Of a DNA stretch of 38,935 nt, positions 1 to 9,017 are shown piece after piece. A program made the translations under genes and the position numbers. Position 1 is the stretch's first letter; every line of letters begins with the position of its first letter. The stretch comes from an uncultured Halieaceae bacterium (GTDB lineage Bacteria > Pseudomonadota > Gammaproteobacteria > Pseudomonadales > Halieaceae), in NCBI GenBank assembly GCA_913052635.1, contig CAJXDE010000009.1:1-38935 (forward strand). Direction: 5' to 3'. The notes under the pieces are model-generated. The model did no database searches and was not told where the DNA came from. It worked only from the letters and a program-made list of their open reading frames with translations.

Positions 1-2
1 TG

Positions 3-182
3 CAAACAGCCGTGATCAGCCGGGACATGGTCGCGGTATTTCTCACGACTCTGGTTCTTGCCCTTGGAGCGCTGTGGCGTTGGAATGGGGAGACCGAATC
101 CGGCACGTTGGGGCGAGGAACAGGGTTGCTGCTGCTGTCTCTCTACATCGCTTATTACGGCTGGCTCTTTTTAGCGCCTTGA
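3..182 (+). CDS. C-terminal fragment of a membrane protein, probably YrbG-type Ca2+/Na+ antiporter (truncated by window edge)
   Basis: Frame 3 open to TGA at 180-182: ...TLVLALGALWRWNGETESGTLGRGTGLLLLSLYIAYYGWLFLAP*; hydrophobic helix, and position directly upstream of kdsD matches yrbG-kdsD synteny. Confidence 0.5.
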   Translation, partial: QTAVISRDMVAVFLTTLVLALGALWRWNGETESGTLGRGTGLLLLSLYIAYYGWLFLAP

Positions 183-204
183 CTGAGTCCTGAAACTACA
201 AAAC

Positions 205-1185
205 ATGGCCAACCACACCGATCAATTTTTCGTCGACTCTGCGCAGAGAACCATCTCAATGGAGGCGGACGCGGTGTCTGCGCTGAGCAGCGCACTGGGC
301 CCACCCTTTGCAGCCGCCTGTCAGTGCGTCCTCGGCACGACTGGCCGCGTGGTGGTGACGGGCATGGGCAAAAGCGGACATATCGCTGGCAAAATTGCGG
401 CCACACTGGCCAGCACTGGCACGCCGGCTTTTTTTGTGCACCCCGGTGAAGCGTCCCATGGCGACATGGGCATGATCACCGCGAGCGACTGTGTGATCGC
501 GCTGTCCAATAGCGGCAGCACGCACGAGATCCTAACGCTTTTGCCTCTGATCAAGCGCCTCGGTGTCCCGCTGATCAGCATGACTGGGAGTGATAGCTCC
601 GAACTCGCACAGGCCGCCGACGTGCATCTACTGGCCTCGGTGGAAACAGAAGCCTGCCCATTGAATCTGGCACCGACGTCCAGCACGACCGTTGCACTGG
701 TCATGGGCGACGCGCTGGCGATCGCTATTCTGGAGGCGCGGGGTTTCACAGCAGAGGAATTCGCCTTCTCCCACCCCGGTGGTGCACTGGGCAAGCGATT
801 GCTGCTTCGCGTTGCCGATGTCATGGTCAGCGGCAGCGACATTCCGGCAATCACACCCAACGCGATGCTGTCCGATGCGATTGTAGAGATGACCCAGAAA
901 GGCCTGGGCATGACCACCATCGCTACAGCCGACCAGCGACTGCTGGGCATCTTTACAGACGGCGATCTACGCCGAGCGGTCGAAACTGGCACCGATTTGC
1001 GCGCCACACCTCTCACTGAGGCGATGACCGCCGACGCCCGCACCATTCATCAGGAGTTGTTGGCCGCCGAGGCGATGGCCCTGATGGAAAGGCATCAAAT
1101 CAGCGCCTTGGTGGTGGTTGATGATCAGGACACGATTCTCGGCATCGTCACGCTGCTAGCGCTGCTGCAGGCGGGACTCTCATGA
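205..1185 (+). CDS. kdsD: D-arabinose 5-phosphate isomerase (SIS domain plus two CBS domains)
   Basis: 326 aa; SIS motifs GMGKSGHIAGKIAATLASTGTPAFFVHPGEASHGDMGMI, CBS pair at C-terminus; followed by kdsC. Confidence 0.95.
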   Translation: MANHTDQFFVDSAQRTISMEADAVSALSSALGPPFAAACQCVLGTTGRVVVTGMGKSGHIAGKIAATLASTGTPAFFVHPGEASHGDMGMITASDCVIALSNSGSTHEILTLLPLIKRLGVPLISMTGSDSSELAQAADVHLLASVETEACPLNLAPTSSTTVALVMGDALAIAILEARGFTAEEFAFSHPGGALGKRLLLRVADVMVSGSDIPAITPNAMLSDAIVEMTQKGLGMTTIATADQRLLGIFTDGDLRRAVETGTDLRATPLTEAMTADARTIHQELLAAEAMALMERHQISALVVVDDQDTILGIVTLLALLQAGLS

Positions 1186-1706
1186 CAGGTCGCGCGGCAC
1201 AGAAGGCGGAGTCAATCAAGCTGGTCGCGCTGGATGTCGACGGCGTGATGACCGACGGCACGCTGTTTTACCGGGCCATGTCAGAGCCCGAGACCAAGTC
1301 CTTCAACATTAAGGATGGACTAGGCATCAAGCTGCTGCAGCGCTGTGATATCGATGTGGCGATCATCACGGGCAGATCTTCAGAGGCGCTGGAAAGGCGC
1401 GTTGGCGAACTGGGGATCGCTACAGTGATTCAGGGCCGTGAAGACAAGGGTCCAGCGCTCAAAGAGTTACTGAGAGCAAAGGAGCTCAGCGCCGCTGAGG
1501 TGGCCTATATGGGGGACGACCTGCCTGATCTGGGCGCTCTCCGTCTGGCGGGGCTGGCCACCTGCCCCAATGACGCGGTTGTAGCTGTTCGTGAGTATGC
1601 AGATTGGATCGCGCCGTTGCCGGGAGGGGCAGGTGCCGTTCGGGCACTGGCCGATTTTATTTTGCAATCTCAGGGTCGCCTGTCTGATGTGATCAGGACT
1701 TTCTGA
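1182..1706 (+). CDS. kdsC: 3-deoxy-D-manno-octulosonate 8-phosphate phosphatase (HAD family)
   Basis: 174 aa; LDVDGVMTDGTL HAD motif, GRSSEALERR, YMGDDLPDL; ATGA overlap with kdsD. Confidence 0.95.
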   Translation: MTGRAAQKAESIKLVALDVDGVMTDGTLFYRAMSEPETKSFNIKDGLGIKLLQRCDIDVAIITGRSSEALERRVGELGIATVIQGREDKGPALKELLRAKELSAAEVAYMGDDLPDLGALRLAGLATCPNDAVVAVREYADWIAPLPGGAGAVRALADFILQSQGRLSDVIRTF

Positions 1707-2242
1707 TGAAAGGCGCTGTGATCACCGTGGGCATGGTCGCGCTGGGCATCGCACTCTGGCAGTCATTCGCTCCCGAATCCTCGCCCGTCCAGCAAATTGA
1801 TCTGGAGGAAGAGCTGATCGCGAGCTATCTGCGCGAAGGGACGCGACGGCATTTTTCTCAGCACGGCGTCGCCGCGGATGTTCTGGAAATCGGTGAGGCG
1901 ACCCGATGGCAGAGCAGCGAGGAGACCACTCTCAGGGACATTCGTTATCAAACGCAGGCAGAACACGGCGCGGTTTGGGATATCGACGCAGCGGCAGGGA
2001 TTTTCTTTGAGGATCTCAATGAACTTGAACTCAAAAATGGAGTCACAATACTTGAGCTGACCCGAGACGCGACGATGCAGACACAGTCTATGCATCTTTA
2101 CATGAACCAAAAGCGTGCCCAGGGGGAGCAAGAAGTGGTAATAACAGGCCGAGGCAGTCGCACGTCAGGCTCGGCATTTGAGCTGGATTTGCAAAGCAGC
2201 ATGGCGACCCTGAAGGGCGACGTCAGAACAGAATATGAATAA
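1706..2242 (+). CDS. lptC: LPS export protein LptC (single N-terminal TM)
   Basis: 178 aa, N-terminal TM, DUF1239-like body, position between kdsC and lptA. Confidence 0.85.
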   Translation: MKGAVITVGMVALGIALWQSFAPESSPVQQIDLEEELIASYLREGTRRHFSQHGVAADVLEIGEATRWQSSEETTLRDIRYQTQAEHGAVWDIDAAAGIFFEDLNELELKNGVTILELTRDATMQTQSMHLYMNQKRAQGEQEVVITGRGSRTSGSAFELDLQSSMATLKGDVRTEYE

Positions 2243-2257
2243 CGACCATGCCGAAAG

Positions 2258-2815
2258 ATGCCTAGCAACATGCCTGACGTGCCTCGCTTGAAGCGCTCAT
2301 TGCTCACATTGCTACTCACGCTGATGGGCCTGCCTTTCTCTCACGGGGCCGTGGCGTTGGACTCGGATCGGGAGCAACCCATCCAGATTGTTGCGGACGT
2401 TGCGGTCAGGGATGAACTGGCAGGCGAAACCCGCTACGAAGGCAATGTGGTCCTCACCCAAGGGTCGCTGGTGATCACTGCGGATACGCTCTCTATCAGC
2501 CATAACATCGACGAAGCCGATAAAATCGTCGCTACCGGGAAGCCTGCGACGCTGGTGCAACAACCGACACCCGACCAGACGCCCGTCGACGCCTCGGCAC
2601 TACGCATTGAATATGTCAGGTCTCAGGATCTTGTTCGGTTACTGAAAAATGCACGGATCGCACAGGACGGCTCTACGCTGTCTGGTAGTCAAATAGATTA
2701 TCTCGTTAGTCAGCGTACTGTTAGGGCGGCAGGCACACCGGGCGCTGAAGGGACCGGTCGGGTAGAGGTTGTGATCCCACCAGAAAATCTGCGCGGTGAT
2801 GCTTCCGATGGCTAG
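2258..2815 (+). CDS. lptA: LPS transport periplasmic protein LptA
   Basis: 185 aa; signal peptide, [40 protein letters not shown] OstA-like fold; position before lptB. Confidence 0.9.
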   Translation: MPSNMPDVPRLKRSLLTLLLTLMGLPFSHGAVALDSDREQPIQIVADVAVRDELAGETRYEGNVVLTQGSLVITADTLSISHNIDEADKIVATGKPATLVQQPTPDQTPVDASALRIEYVRSQDLVRLLKNARIAQDGSTLSGSQIDYLVSQRTVRAAGTPGAEGTGRVEVVIPPENLRGDASDG

Positions 2816-3536
2816 CACCCTCAGCGCACATCATCTCGCCAAGGCCTATGGCGGTCGGCCCGTCGTGAAGGACGTGTCGCTGCAAGTCAGCGCGGGGGAA
2901 ATCGTCGGTTTGCTGGGCCCGAATGGCGCCGGCAAAACCACCTGCTTTTACATGATCGTGGGTCTTGTGGAGGCAGATGCCGGTGATATCCGCCTCGATG
3001 ACGAATCGCTGATGGCCATGCCAATGCACCGCAGGGCCCGCGCAGGCATCGGCTATCTGCCGCAGGAAGCATCAGTTTTTCGACAGCTCTCGGTGCGAGA
3101 TAACCTGTTGGCGATTCTTGAGACACGCTCCGAACTGACGCGAGCGACGCGCCATACATTGGCCGAGTCACTACTCGAGGAATTTAATGTCGGCCATTTG
3201 GCTGATTCCTTGGGGCAGGCCCTGTCTGGCGGCGAACGCCGGCGGGTCGAAATCGCTCGTGCGCTCGCCACTGAGCCCACTGTGATTCTCCTCGATGAAC
3301 CCTTTGCGGGCGTCGATCCGATCTCCATTTCCGATATCAAAGACATCATCTCTCATCTCAAAGCCCGCGACATTGGCGTGCTGATCACGGACCACAATGT
3401 CCGTGAAACCCTGGATATTTGCGAACGCGCCTACATCGTGGGCGAAGGGCACGTCATCGCATCCGGTACGCCGATCGAGGTGCTGGCCAATGACAGGGTT
3501 CGGGAAACCTACCTTGGAGAGCACTTCTCCCTCTGA
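2808..3536 (+). CDS. lptB: LPS export ABC transporter ATP-binding protein
   Basis: [16 protein letters not shown] Walker [16 protein letters not shown] signature, [12 protein letters not shown] Walker B; start chosen at ATG 2808 ([16 protein letters not shown]), overlapping lptA stop. Confidence 0.95.
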   Translation: MASTLSAHHLAKAYGGRPVVKDVSLQVSAGEIVGLLGPNGAGKTTCFYMIVGLVEADAGDIRLDDESLMAMPMHRRARAGIGYLPQEASVFRQLSVRDNLLAILETRSELTRATRHTLAESLLEEFNVGHLADSLGQALSGGERRRVEIARALATEPTVILLDEPFAGVDPISISDIKDIISHLKARDIGVLITDHNVRETLDICERAYIVGEGHVIASGTPIEVLANDRVRETYLGEHFSL

Positions 3537-3624
3537 ATGCAAACCGACACGGCAGAAGCCCTGCCGCCTGCAGCACTCATTTACCGCATTCTCGAGCGCG
3601 CCACTGAAAAAAAACGGTGGGTTT

Positions 3625-3651
3625 GACTCATTCGACTCATTTAACTCATTT
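3625..3651 (+). repeat. Three tandem 9-bp copies (G/A)ACTCATT(C/T)
   Basis: gactcattc-gactcattt-aactcattt in the lptB-rpoN intergenic region. Confidence 0.8.
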
Positions 3652-3679
3652 GATTAAGGCAATTTCCTTGCCAACTTCT

Positions 3680-3707
3680 TTGCACGACCACGTTGGAGCG
3701 ATACACT
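3680..3707 (+). promoter_or_regulatory. Putative sigma70 promoter for rpoN
   Basis: TTGCAC (3680-3685), 16-bp spacer, TACACT (3702-3707), 28 bp upstream of the rpoN ATG. Confidence 0.4.
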
Positions 3708-3735
3708 GACTCCCCAGCGAGCGATTACCCGTGGT

Positions 3736-5136
3736 ATGAAACAAGCGCTTCAGCTCAAGCTAGGGCAGCAACTGGCCCTGACGCCGCAACTGCAGCAGGC
3801 CATCAAATTGCTGCAGTTGAGTACCGTCGATCTGCAACAAATCATTGAAGAGACGCTGGAAAGCAATGCGCTGCTCGAGCGTGAGAATGAACAGCCTGAG
3901 GAGATTGACCTCGATTTTGCTGAGGCAACCGCGTCAGAGGACGGCACCGAAGATCTGGCCGTAGACACCGTTTGGGAAGACGTACTCCCCTCCTCGGCAC
4001 CGCCGATACCCGGCCCTGCTGCCGAGGCCGATTTCTCCGAACAGGATTCAGAAGAGGAATCTCTGCGGGACCATTTGCTTTGGCAGCTGAACCTGACGCG
4101 TTTTTCAGACACCGACCGTCTGATCGCGATGGCGCTGATTGATGCTATCGACAGCGATGGCCGTCTGACGCAAACCGCAGAGGACATTCACGCCGATCTC
4201 GGCCTGGACGATGTTGAGCTCGACGAGGTGCTCGCTGTTCTGCATCGCTTACAGCACTTCGAGCCGCCGGGCATATTCGCGGCAGATTTGCGCGAGTGTC
4301 TGCTCATCCAGCTCAGGCAGCTACCCACCGATACACCTTGTCGAGATATTGCGGGGGCGCTCGTCAGCCGCCACCTTGCGCAGCTCCCCACAGCGCCTCC
4401 CCGCCAACTGGCCAGAAAACTCCGTGCAAGCGAGCGCGAACTTGACGGGGCGATCCAATTGATTCGCTCGCTTGATCCAACGCCCGGCGCCTCAATCGGC
4501 AGTGAGCAAACGGAGTACGTCACACCAGACGTTTTTGTCCGGCTGAGCGACAGCCGCTGGCAGGTGGAACTGAACCCTGAAGTCGCCCCGCGACTGCGAG
4601 TGAATGAACACTATGTTGCCATGCTGAGCGACGGATCGGCTGCCGACAGGGGGTATGTCAAAGAGCAGTTGCAGGAAGCTCGCTGGTTCATGAAGAGCTT
4701 GCAAAGCCGGAGTGAGACATTGCTCAAAGTCGCAGCCAAGATCGTCGAGCACCAAAAAGCCTTTCTGGAGGTCGGTGAAATCGGTATGAAACCATTGGTG
4801 CTCGCAGATATCGCCGCGGAGGTAGATCTCCACGAGTCCACTGTATCCCGCGCGACGACCAGAAAATACATGCACACACCGAGGGGCACTTTCGAACTGA
4901 AGTACTTCTTCTCCAGCCGAGTGACGGGCGATGAAGGCGACGACATTGCCTCAACCGCCATCAAGGCTGTGATCAAACAATTGGTCGCCGAGGAGGATGT
5001 CCGCAAACCGCTCAGCGATTCCAAATTGTGTGCGCTGCTCAAGGAACGGGATATGACAGTGGCTCGCAGAACGATCGCCAAGTATCGCGAACAGCTTGCA
5101 ATCCCTCCCTCAAATGAACGCAAACGTCTAAACTGA
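3736..5136 (+). CDS. rpoN: RNA polymerase sigma-54 factor
   Basis: 466 aa; MKQALQLKLGQQLALTPQLQQAIKLLQLS region I; RpoN box ARRTIAKYREQLAIPPSNERKR. Confidence 0.97.
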   Translation: MKQALQLKLGQQLALTPQLQQAIKLLQLSTVDLQQIIEETLESNALLERENEQPEEIDLDFAEATASEDGTEDLAVDTVWEDVLPSSAPPIPGPAAEADFSEQDSEEESLRDHLLWQLNLTRFSDTDRLIAMALIDAIDSDGRLTQTAEDIHADLGLDDVELDEVLAVLHRLQHFEPPGIFAADLRECLLIQLRQLPTDTPCRDIAGALVSRHLAQLPTAPPRQLARKLRASERELDGAIQLIRSLDPTPGASIGSEQTEYVTPDVFVRLSDSRWQVELNPEVAPRLRVNEHYVAMLSDGSAADRGYVKEQLQEARWFMKSLQSRSETLLKVAAKIVEHQKAFLEVGEIGMKPLVLADIAAEVDLHESTVSRATTRKYMHTPRGTFELKYFFSSRVTGDEGDDIASTAIKAVIKQLVAEEDVRKPLSDSKLCALLKERDMTVARRTIAKYREQLAIPPSNERKRLN

Positions 5137-5165
5137 ATTGGCAAGATTCGGCCAAGGAGTGAGCA

Positions 5166-5453
5166 ATGAACCTGACTATTAGTGGACACCACATGGATGT
5201 GACGCCAGCTATCCGACAGCACGTCGAGGAGAAACTAGTCCCGATTGAACGTCATGGTGATCACATCACCCGCATAGAGGTGACGTTGGTTGTCGAGAAG
5301 CACTTACACAAGGCAGAGGCCAACTTGCACGTCGCAGGCGCGGATCTCTTCGCCTCATCGGAATCGGATGATATGTATGCCGCTATCGACTCACTCGCCT
5401 ACAAGCTGGATCGACAGGTCATCAAACACAAGGAAAAACATCGAGGCCATTGA
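5166..5453 (+). CDS. hpf: Ribosome hibernation-promoting factor (short HPF)
   Basis: 95 aa; MNLTISGHHMDVTPAIRQHVEEKL...DDMYAAIDSLAYKLDRQVIKHKEK; rpoN-hpf-ptsN synteny. Confidence 0.93.
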   Translation: MNLTISGHHMDVTPAIRQHVEEKLVPIERHGDHITRIEVTLVVEKHLHKAEANLHVAGADLFASSESDDMYAAIDSLAYKLDRQVIKHKEKHRGH

Positions 5454-5456
5454 TCG

Positions 5457-5918
5457 ATGTCTGACCCAAGCGCAGTGACACTAGGTCACTTTCAGCTGCT
5501 GAGCGAGCAGTCTCTTCTTAGCAAAAAGCGCGTGTTTGAGCGTGCGGCTGAGGCGATGGGCGCCGCGCTAAATCTCAGCAGCGAAAACATTTATCGCGCA
5601 CTGCTGGCACGAGAGAAGCTTGGCAGCACGGCCATCGGAGAAGGTATCGCCATCCCCCATTGCCGCATCGATGAATGCGCTGAGGCGGTCGGGTGTCTCG
5701 TAACCTTGCAGGAGCCTATCGACTTCGGATCCACAGACGGCCGAGACGTCGATGTCATTTTCGTGCTGCTGGTGCCCGAAGAGGCGACACAGGCTCATTT
5801 GAATTTACTGGCCGCCCTGGCACGAAGTTTCTCAAACGCCGACCTACGCAACCGCGTGCGCCAGACGCTTGACCCGGAAGAATTGAGACAACTCCTGTTG
5901 AACGGTGAGGCGACATGA
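5457..5918 (+). CDS. ptsN: PTS IIA-like nitrogen-regulatory protein
   Basis: 153 aa; GEGIAIPHCRIDE active-site His motif. Confidence 0.93.
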   Translation: MSDPSAVTLGHFQLLSEQSLLSKKRVFERAAEAMGAALNLSSENIYRALLAREKLGSTAIGEGIAIPHCRIDECAEAVGCLVTLQEPIDFGSTDGRDVDVIFVLLVPEEATQAHLNLLAALARSFSNADLRNRVRQTLDPEELRQLLLNGEAT

Positions 5919-6787
5919 CGCCCAAACTCATCATCATCAGCGGCAGCTCAGGCGCAGGTAAGAGTAGCGCGCTGAGACTCCTTGAGGACGAGGGATACTA
6001 CTGCGTGGACAATCTCCCCCCGAGGCTATTACCCGAGTTCTCGGGGGAGATAGTGGGTCACCAGGAATATGAACGTTTCCGGGGCGTTGCCGTCTGCGTC
6101 GATGCGCGCGCTGTTAAAAGCGGGATCCAGAATAATTCCGAATTGATGTCACATCTGGCAGCGCTACCGGATCGGCTGATCATCTTTTTGGATGCGCAAC
6201 CTCATGTGCTATTAAAACGGTTCAGCGAGACCCGGCGCAGACACCCGCTCGCGGGACCCAACAACTCTCTACCCGAGGCGATTTCACGCGAAAGGAAACA
6301 TCTTGAGCCGATTGCGGCGAATGCGGATCTGCTCATCGATACCACTGATCTCACGCCGCGAGCACTGCGGGATATGATCACCAGTCGACTCGTTCAGCAA
6401 CGAGATGGGCTCTCAGTACTGTTCGAGTCTTTTGCTTTCAAACGCGGTGTCCCAACCGATGCCGACTTTGTCTTTGATGCCCGAGCTTTGCCTAACCCCT
6501 ATTGGCAGGACGAACTTCGCTCTCAGACCGGCCTCGACACAGAGGTCATCCAGTTTCTGGAAAAAGACGTACGCTGCCTGGCTTTTTTCGCCAAGCTGAA
6601 AGACTTCATCGCCAGTGTTTTACGTGACTTCGATCAGTCAGATCGGAGCTATATGACAATTGCTATCGGTTGCACTGGCGGTCAGCATCGCTCCGTTTAT
6701 CTGACCGAGAAGTTACATCGAGACCTGATCACGCAGTTTCCTGCGGCGCAAATTCGGCATCGCGATCTGCAGGAGCCCGGCAGCTGA
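5915..6787 (+). CDS. rapZ: RNase adapter protein RapZ (YvcJ family P-loop)
   Basis: 290 aa; GSSGAGKSSALRLLEDEGYYCVDNLP; GCTGGQHRSVYLTEKL. Confidence 0.95.
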   Translation: MTPKLIIISGSSGAGKSSALRLLEDEGYYCVDNLPPRLLPEFSGEIVGHQEYERFRGVAVCVDARAVKSGIQNNSELMSHLAALPDRLIIFLDAQPHVLLKRFSETRRRHPLAGPNNSLPEAISRERKHLEPIAANADLLIDTTDLTPRALRDMITSRLVQQRDGLSVLFESFAFKRGVPTDADFVFDARALPNPYWQDELRSQTGLDTEVIQFLEKDVRCLAFFAKLKDFIASVLRDFDQSDRSYMTIAIGCTGGQHRSVYLTEKLHRDLITQFPAAQIRHRDLQEPGS

Positions 6788-6789
6788 AA

Positions 6790-7056
6790 ATGGAAAAGAT
6801 GATCAAGGTCATTAATCCGCTTGGCCTACATGCCCGCCCCGCCGCCAAAGTAGTGGACTGTGCGGCCAGATTTAACAGCGCTATCCGTATCAGCTACCAG
6901 AATCAGGAGATCGACGCGAAAAGCATCATGTCAGTGCTCATGCTGGCTGCACCTTTTGATGCTGAGCTGAGCGTGGCGATCACTGGTGATGACGAAAACG
7001 ACGCAATGACGGCGCTGGAAACGCTTTTTGCCAACGGGTTTGACGAGCTGGAATAA
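6790..7056 (+). CDS. ptsO: HPr-like phosphocarrier NPr
   Basis: 88 aa from ATG 6790; NPLGLHARPAAKVV phospho-His site; follows rapZ. Confidence 0.93.
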   Translation: MEKMIKVINPLGLHARPAAKVVDCAARFNSAIRISYQNQEIDAKSIMSVLMLAAPFDAELSVAITGDDENDAMTALETLFANGFDELE

Positions 7057-7130
7057 GTCACAAAGGCATTTTCGCGGGTAGATCTTCAGAGTCGGTAGCG
7101 GATAATGGCGGCCTCAAAGGAGGTCCCGCG

Positions 7131-8477
7131 TTGAACTCACCCGCCAACTTCCCCACCAAGACAGAGCGTCTTGAATTTGCCCTCCGCTCGGGCACGCTGG
7201 GCGATGTCGCGGGTATTTTGGCTGAGATGTCACCCGGTGACGTCGCTTATTTGATCAGCTCCTCACCCCCCGACTATCGCGCGGTGCTGCTGGGCCTTCT
7301 CGAACCGGAGCAGGAATTACTGGTCGTCAATGAATTGCCAGATGAGCTCCGCAATGCCGTGTTGGCGGACCGGGAGCCCGAGGCACTGGCCGAAATTGTC
7401 GGGCAGTTGGATGACGACGATGTCGCCGACATCCTCCATGAGTTGCCCGATGAGGTGACCGGTCAAGTGTTGGCGATCATGGACGAGCAGTACCGTCAGC
7501 GCCTTCAGAAGGTATTGAGCTTTTCTGATGACGTTGCAGGTGGTTTGATGAGCACCGACACCATCACCATTCGCGCAGATCTGACGCTGGATGTGGTGCT
7601 GCGCTACCTCCGCCGGCATAAGGAGCTCCCGCCCAACACGGACAGTCTGATCGTGGTGACCCGCAACGATCGGTTTGTGGGACTGCTGGCCATCAGCACC
7701 GTACTCGTGTCCGACCCCGCCGTCTCGGTGCGGGAGATGATGATCACCGACCAGGAGGCCATTGCCGCCGATACATCCGCGACCGAGGTAGCGCGGCGAT
7801 TTGAGCGAAATGACTGGATTTCGGCACCGGTGGTCGATGATGACGGCAAGCTGCTCGGACGGATTACGATCGACGACGTGGTGGATGTCATTATGGAGGA
7901 GGCGGATCACTCCCTGACCTCGCTCGCCGGTCTGGCGGAAGAGGATACCTTTGCGACGGTATGGCAGTCAGCGCCGCGGCGCGCGATGTGGCTGGGTGTC
8001 AATCTAGGTACCGCTTTACTGGCCTCCTCGGTGATCAACCTGTTTCAGGACACCATTGAGAAAGTGGTCGCGCTGGCGGTGCTGATGCCTATTGTGGCCT
8101 CAATGGGAGGGATCGCCGGCACTCAGAGTCTGACGATCCTGATTCGTGCCATGGCGATGGGTCAAATCAATCATCGCAATGAGTTGTGGCTTATCGGCCG
8201 GGAATCGCTGGTAGGGCTCCTCAATGGACTGCTCTGGGCCGCGGTGATTGCCACCACCGCGTCGCTGTGGTTTGGCGACCCGATGCTGGGCGTCATTATT
8301 GCCTGCGCCATGTTGATCAACCTGGTCACGGCGGGCGTGACAGGCGCAGGTCTCCCTGTCGTGCTGCGTAAACTACACATTGATCCTGCGTTGGCAGGTG
8401 GCGTACTGGTCACCACCGTTACCGATGTGATGGGTTTTCTGGCTTTCCTTGGACTAGCCACCGCATTTTATGCGTGA
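7131..8477 (+). CDS. mgtE: Magnesium transporter MgtE
   Basis: 448 aa; MgtE N domain, CBS pair, five-TM C domain (MPIVASMGGIAGTQSLTILIRAMAMG); TTG start with AAAGGAGG Shine-Dalgarno. Confidence 0.93.
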   Translation: MNSPANFPTKTERLEFALRSGTLGDVAGILAEMSPGDVAYLISSSPPDYRAVLLGLLEPEQELLVVNELPDELRNAVLADREPEALAEIVGQLDDDDVADILHELPDEVTGQVLAIMDEQYRQRLQKVLSFSDDVAGGLMSTDTITIRADLTLDVVLRYLRRHKELPPNTDSLIVVTRNDRFVGLLAISTVLVSDPAVSVREMMITDQEAIAADTSATEVARRFERNDWISAPVVDDDGKLLGRITIDDVVDVIMEEADHSLTSLAGLAEEDTFATVWQSAPRRAMWLGVNLGTALLASSVINLFQDTIEKVVALAVLMPIVASMGGIAGTQSLTILIRAMAMGQINHRNELWLIGRESLVGLLNGLLWAAVIATTASLWFGDPMLGVIIACAMLINLVTAGVTGAGLPVVLRKLHIDPALAGGVLVTTVTDVMGFLAFLGLATAFYA

Positions 8478-8489
8478 TGGCCCCAGATC

Positions 8490-9017
8490 ATGACCGACTC
8501 AGATACCGGCGAGACAGATGACCTACGACCCAGCAAGAGTGAGCGCAAGCGTCAGATGCTTGCGCTGCAGGAAATGGGTGAGCGGCTGGTTTCGCTGTCA
8601 CGTTCGGACCTCGATCGAATCAACATTCCAGATGAGCGGCTCAAAGAAGCGGTAGAGACTGCACGCGGCATTACCGCCCGCGGCGGTCTAAAAAGGCAAT
8701 TGCAGTTTATCGGCAAACTGATGCGTTCAACGGATACAGCGCCGATTGAAGCGGGTCTGGCGATGCTGGATCAGCAACATGCGTTATCCACCGCAAATTT
8801 TCATCGCGTCGAGGCGGCTCGGGATCGCTTGCGGGATGGGGGCGACGCGGCACTTGGGGAAATCCTCGCCATCTGGCCCGCCGCTGAGGCGTCCCTGCTT
8901 CGCCAATGGATTCGCCAACACCCCAAAGAAATCCAGCGCGGCAATGAGAAAGCACACGCCAGAAAGCTGTTTCGCTATCTATCAGAGCTCGATGCCGCGG
9001 CGTCTGTCGGCGATTGA
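8490..9017 (+). CDS. darP: Ribosome-associated protein DarP/YjgA
   Basis: 175 aa; SKSERKRQMLALQEMGERLVSLSRSDLDRI...LKRQLQFIGKLMR. Confidence 0.9.
   Translation: MTDSDTGETDDLRPSKSERKRQMLALQEMGERLVSLSRSDLDRINIPDERLKEAVETARGITARGGLKRQLQFIGKLMRSTDTAPIEAGLAMLDQQHALSTANFHRVEAARDRLRDGGDAALGEILAIWPAAEASLLRQWIRQHPKEIQRGNEKAHARKLFRYLSELDAAASVGD

Noticed and set aside
321-1046. 241-aa ORF antisense to kdsD
   Set aside because: Fully inside a well-supported gene on the other strand; low-complexity composition typical of shadow ORFs in GC-rich DNA; no recognisable domain.
5818-5836. Possible sigma54 -24/-12 site (tggcacgaagtttctc)
   Set aside because: The -12 element does not match TTGC[A/T] and the site lies inside the ptsN coding region.
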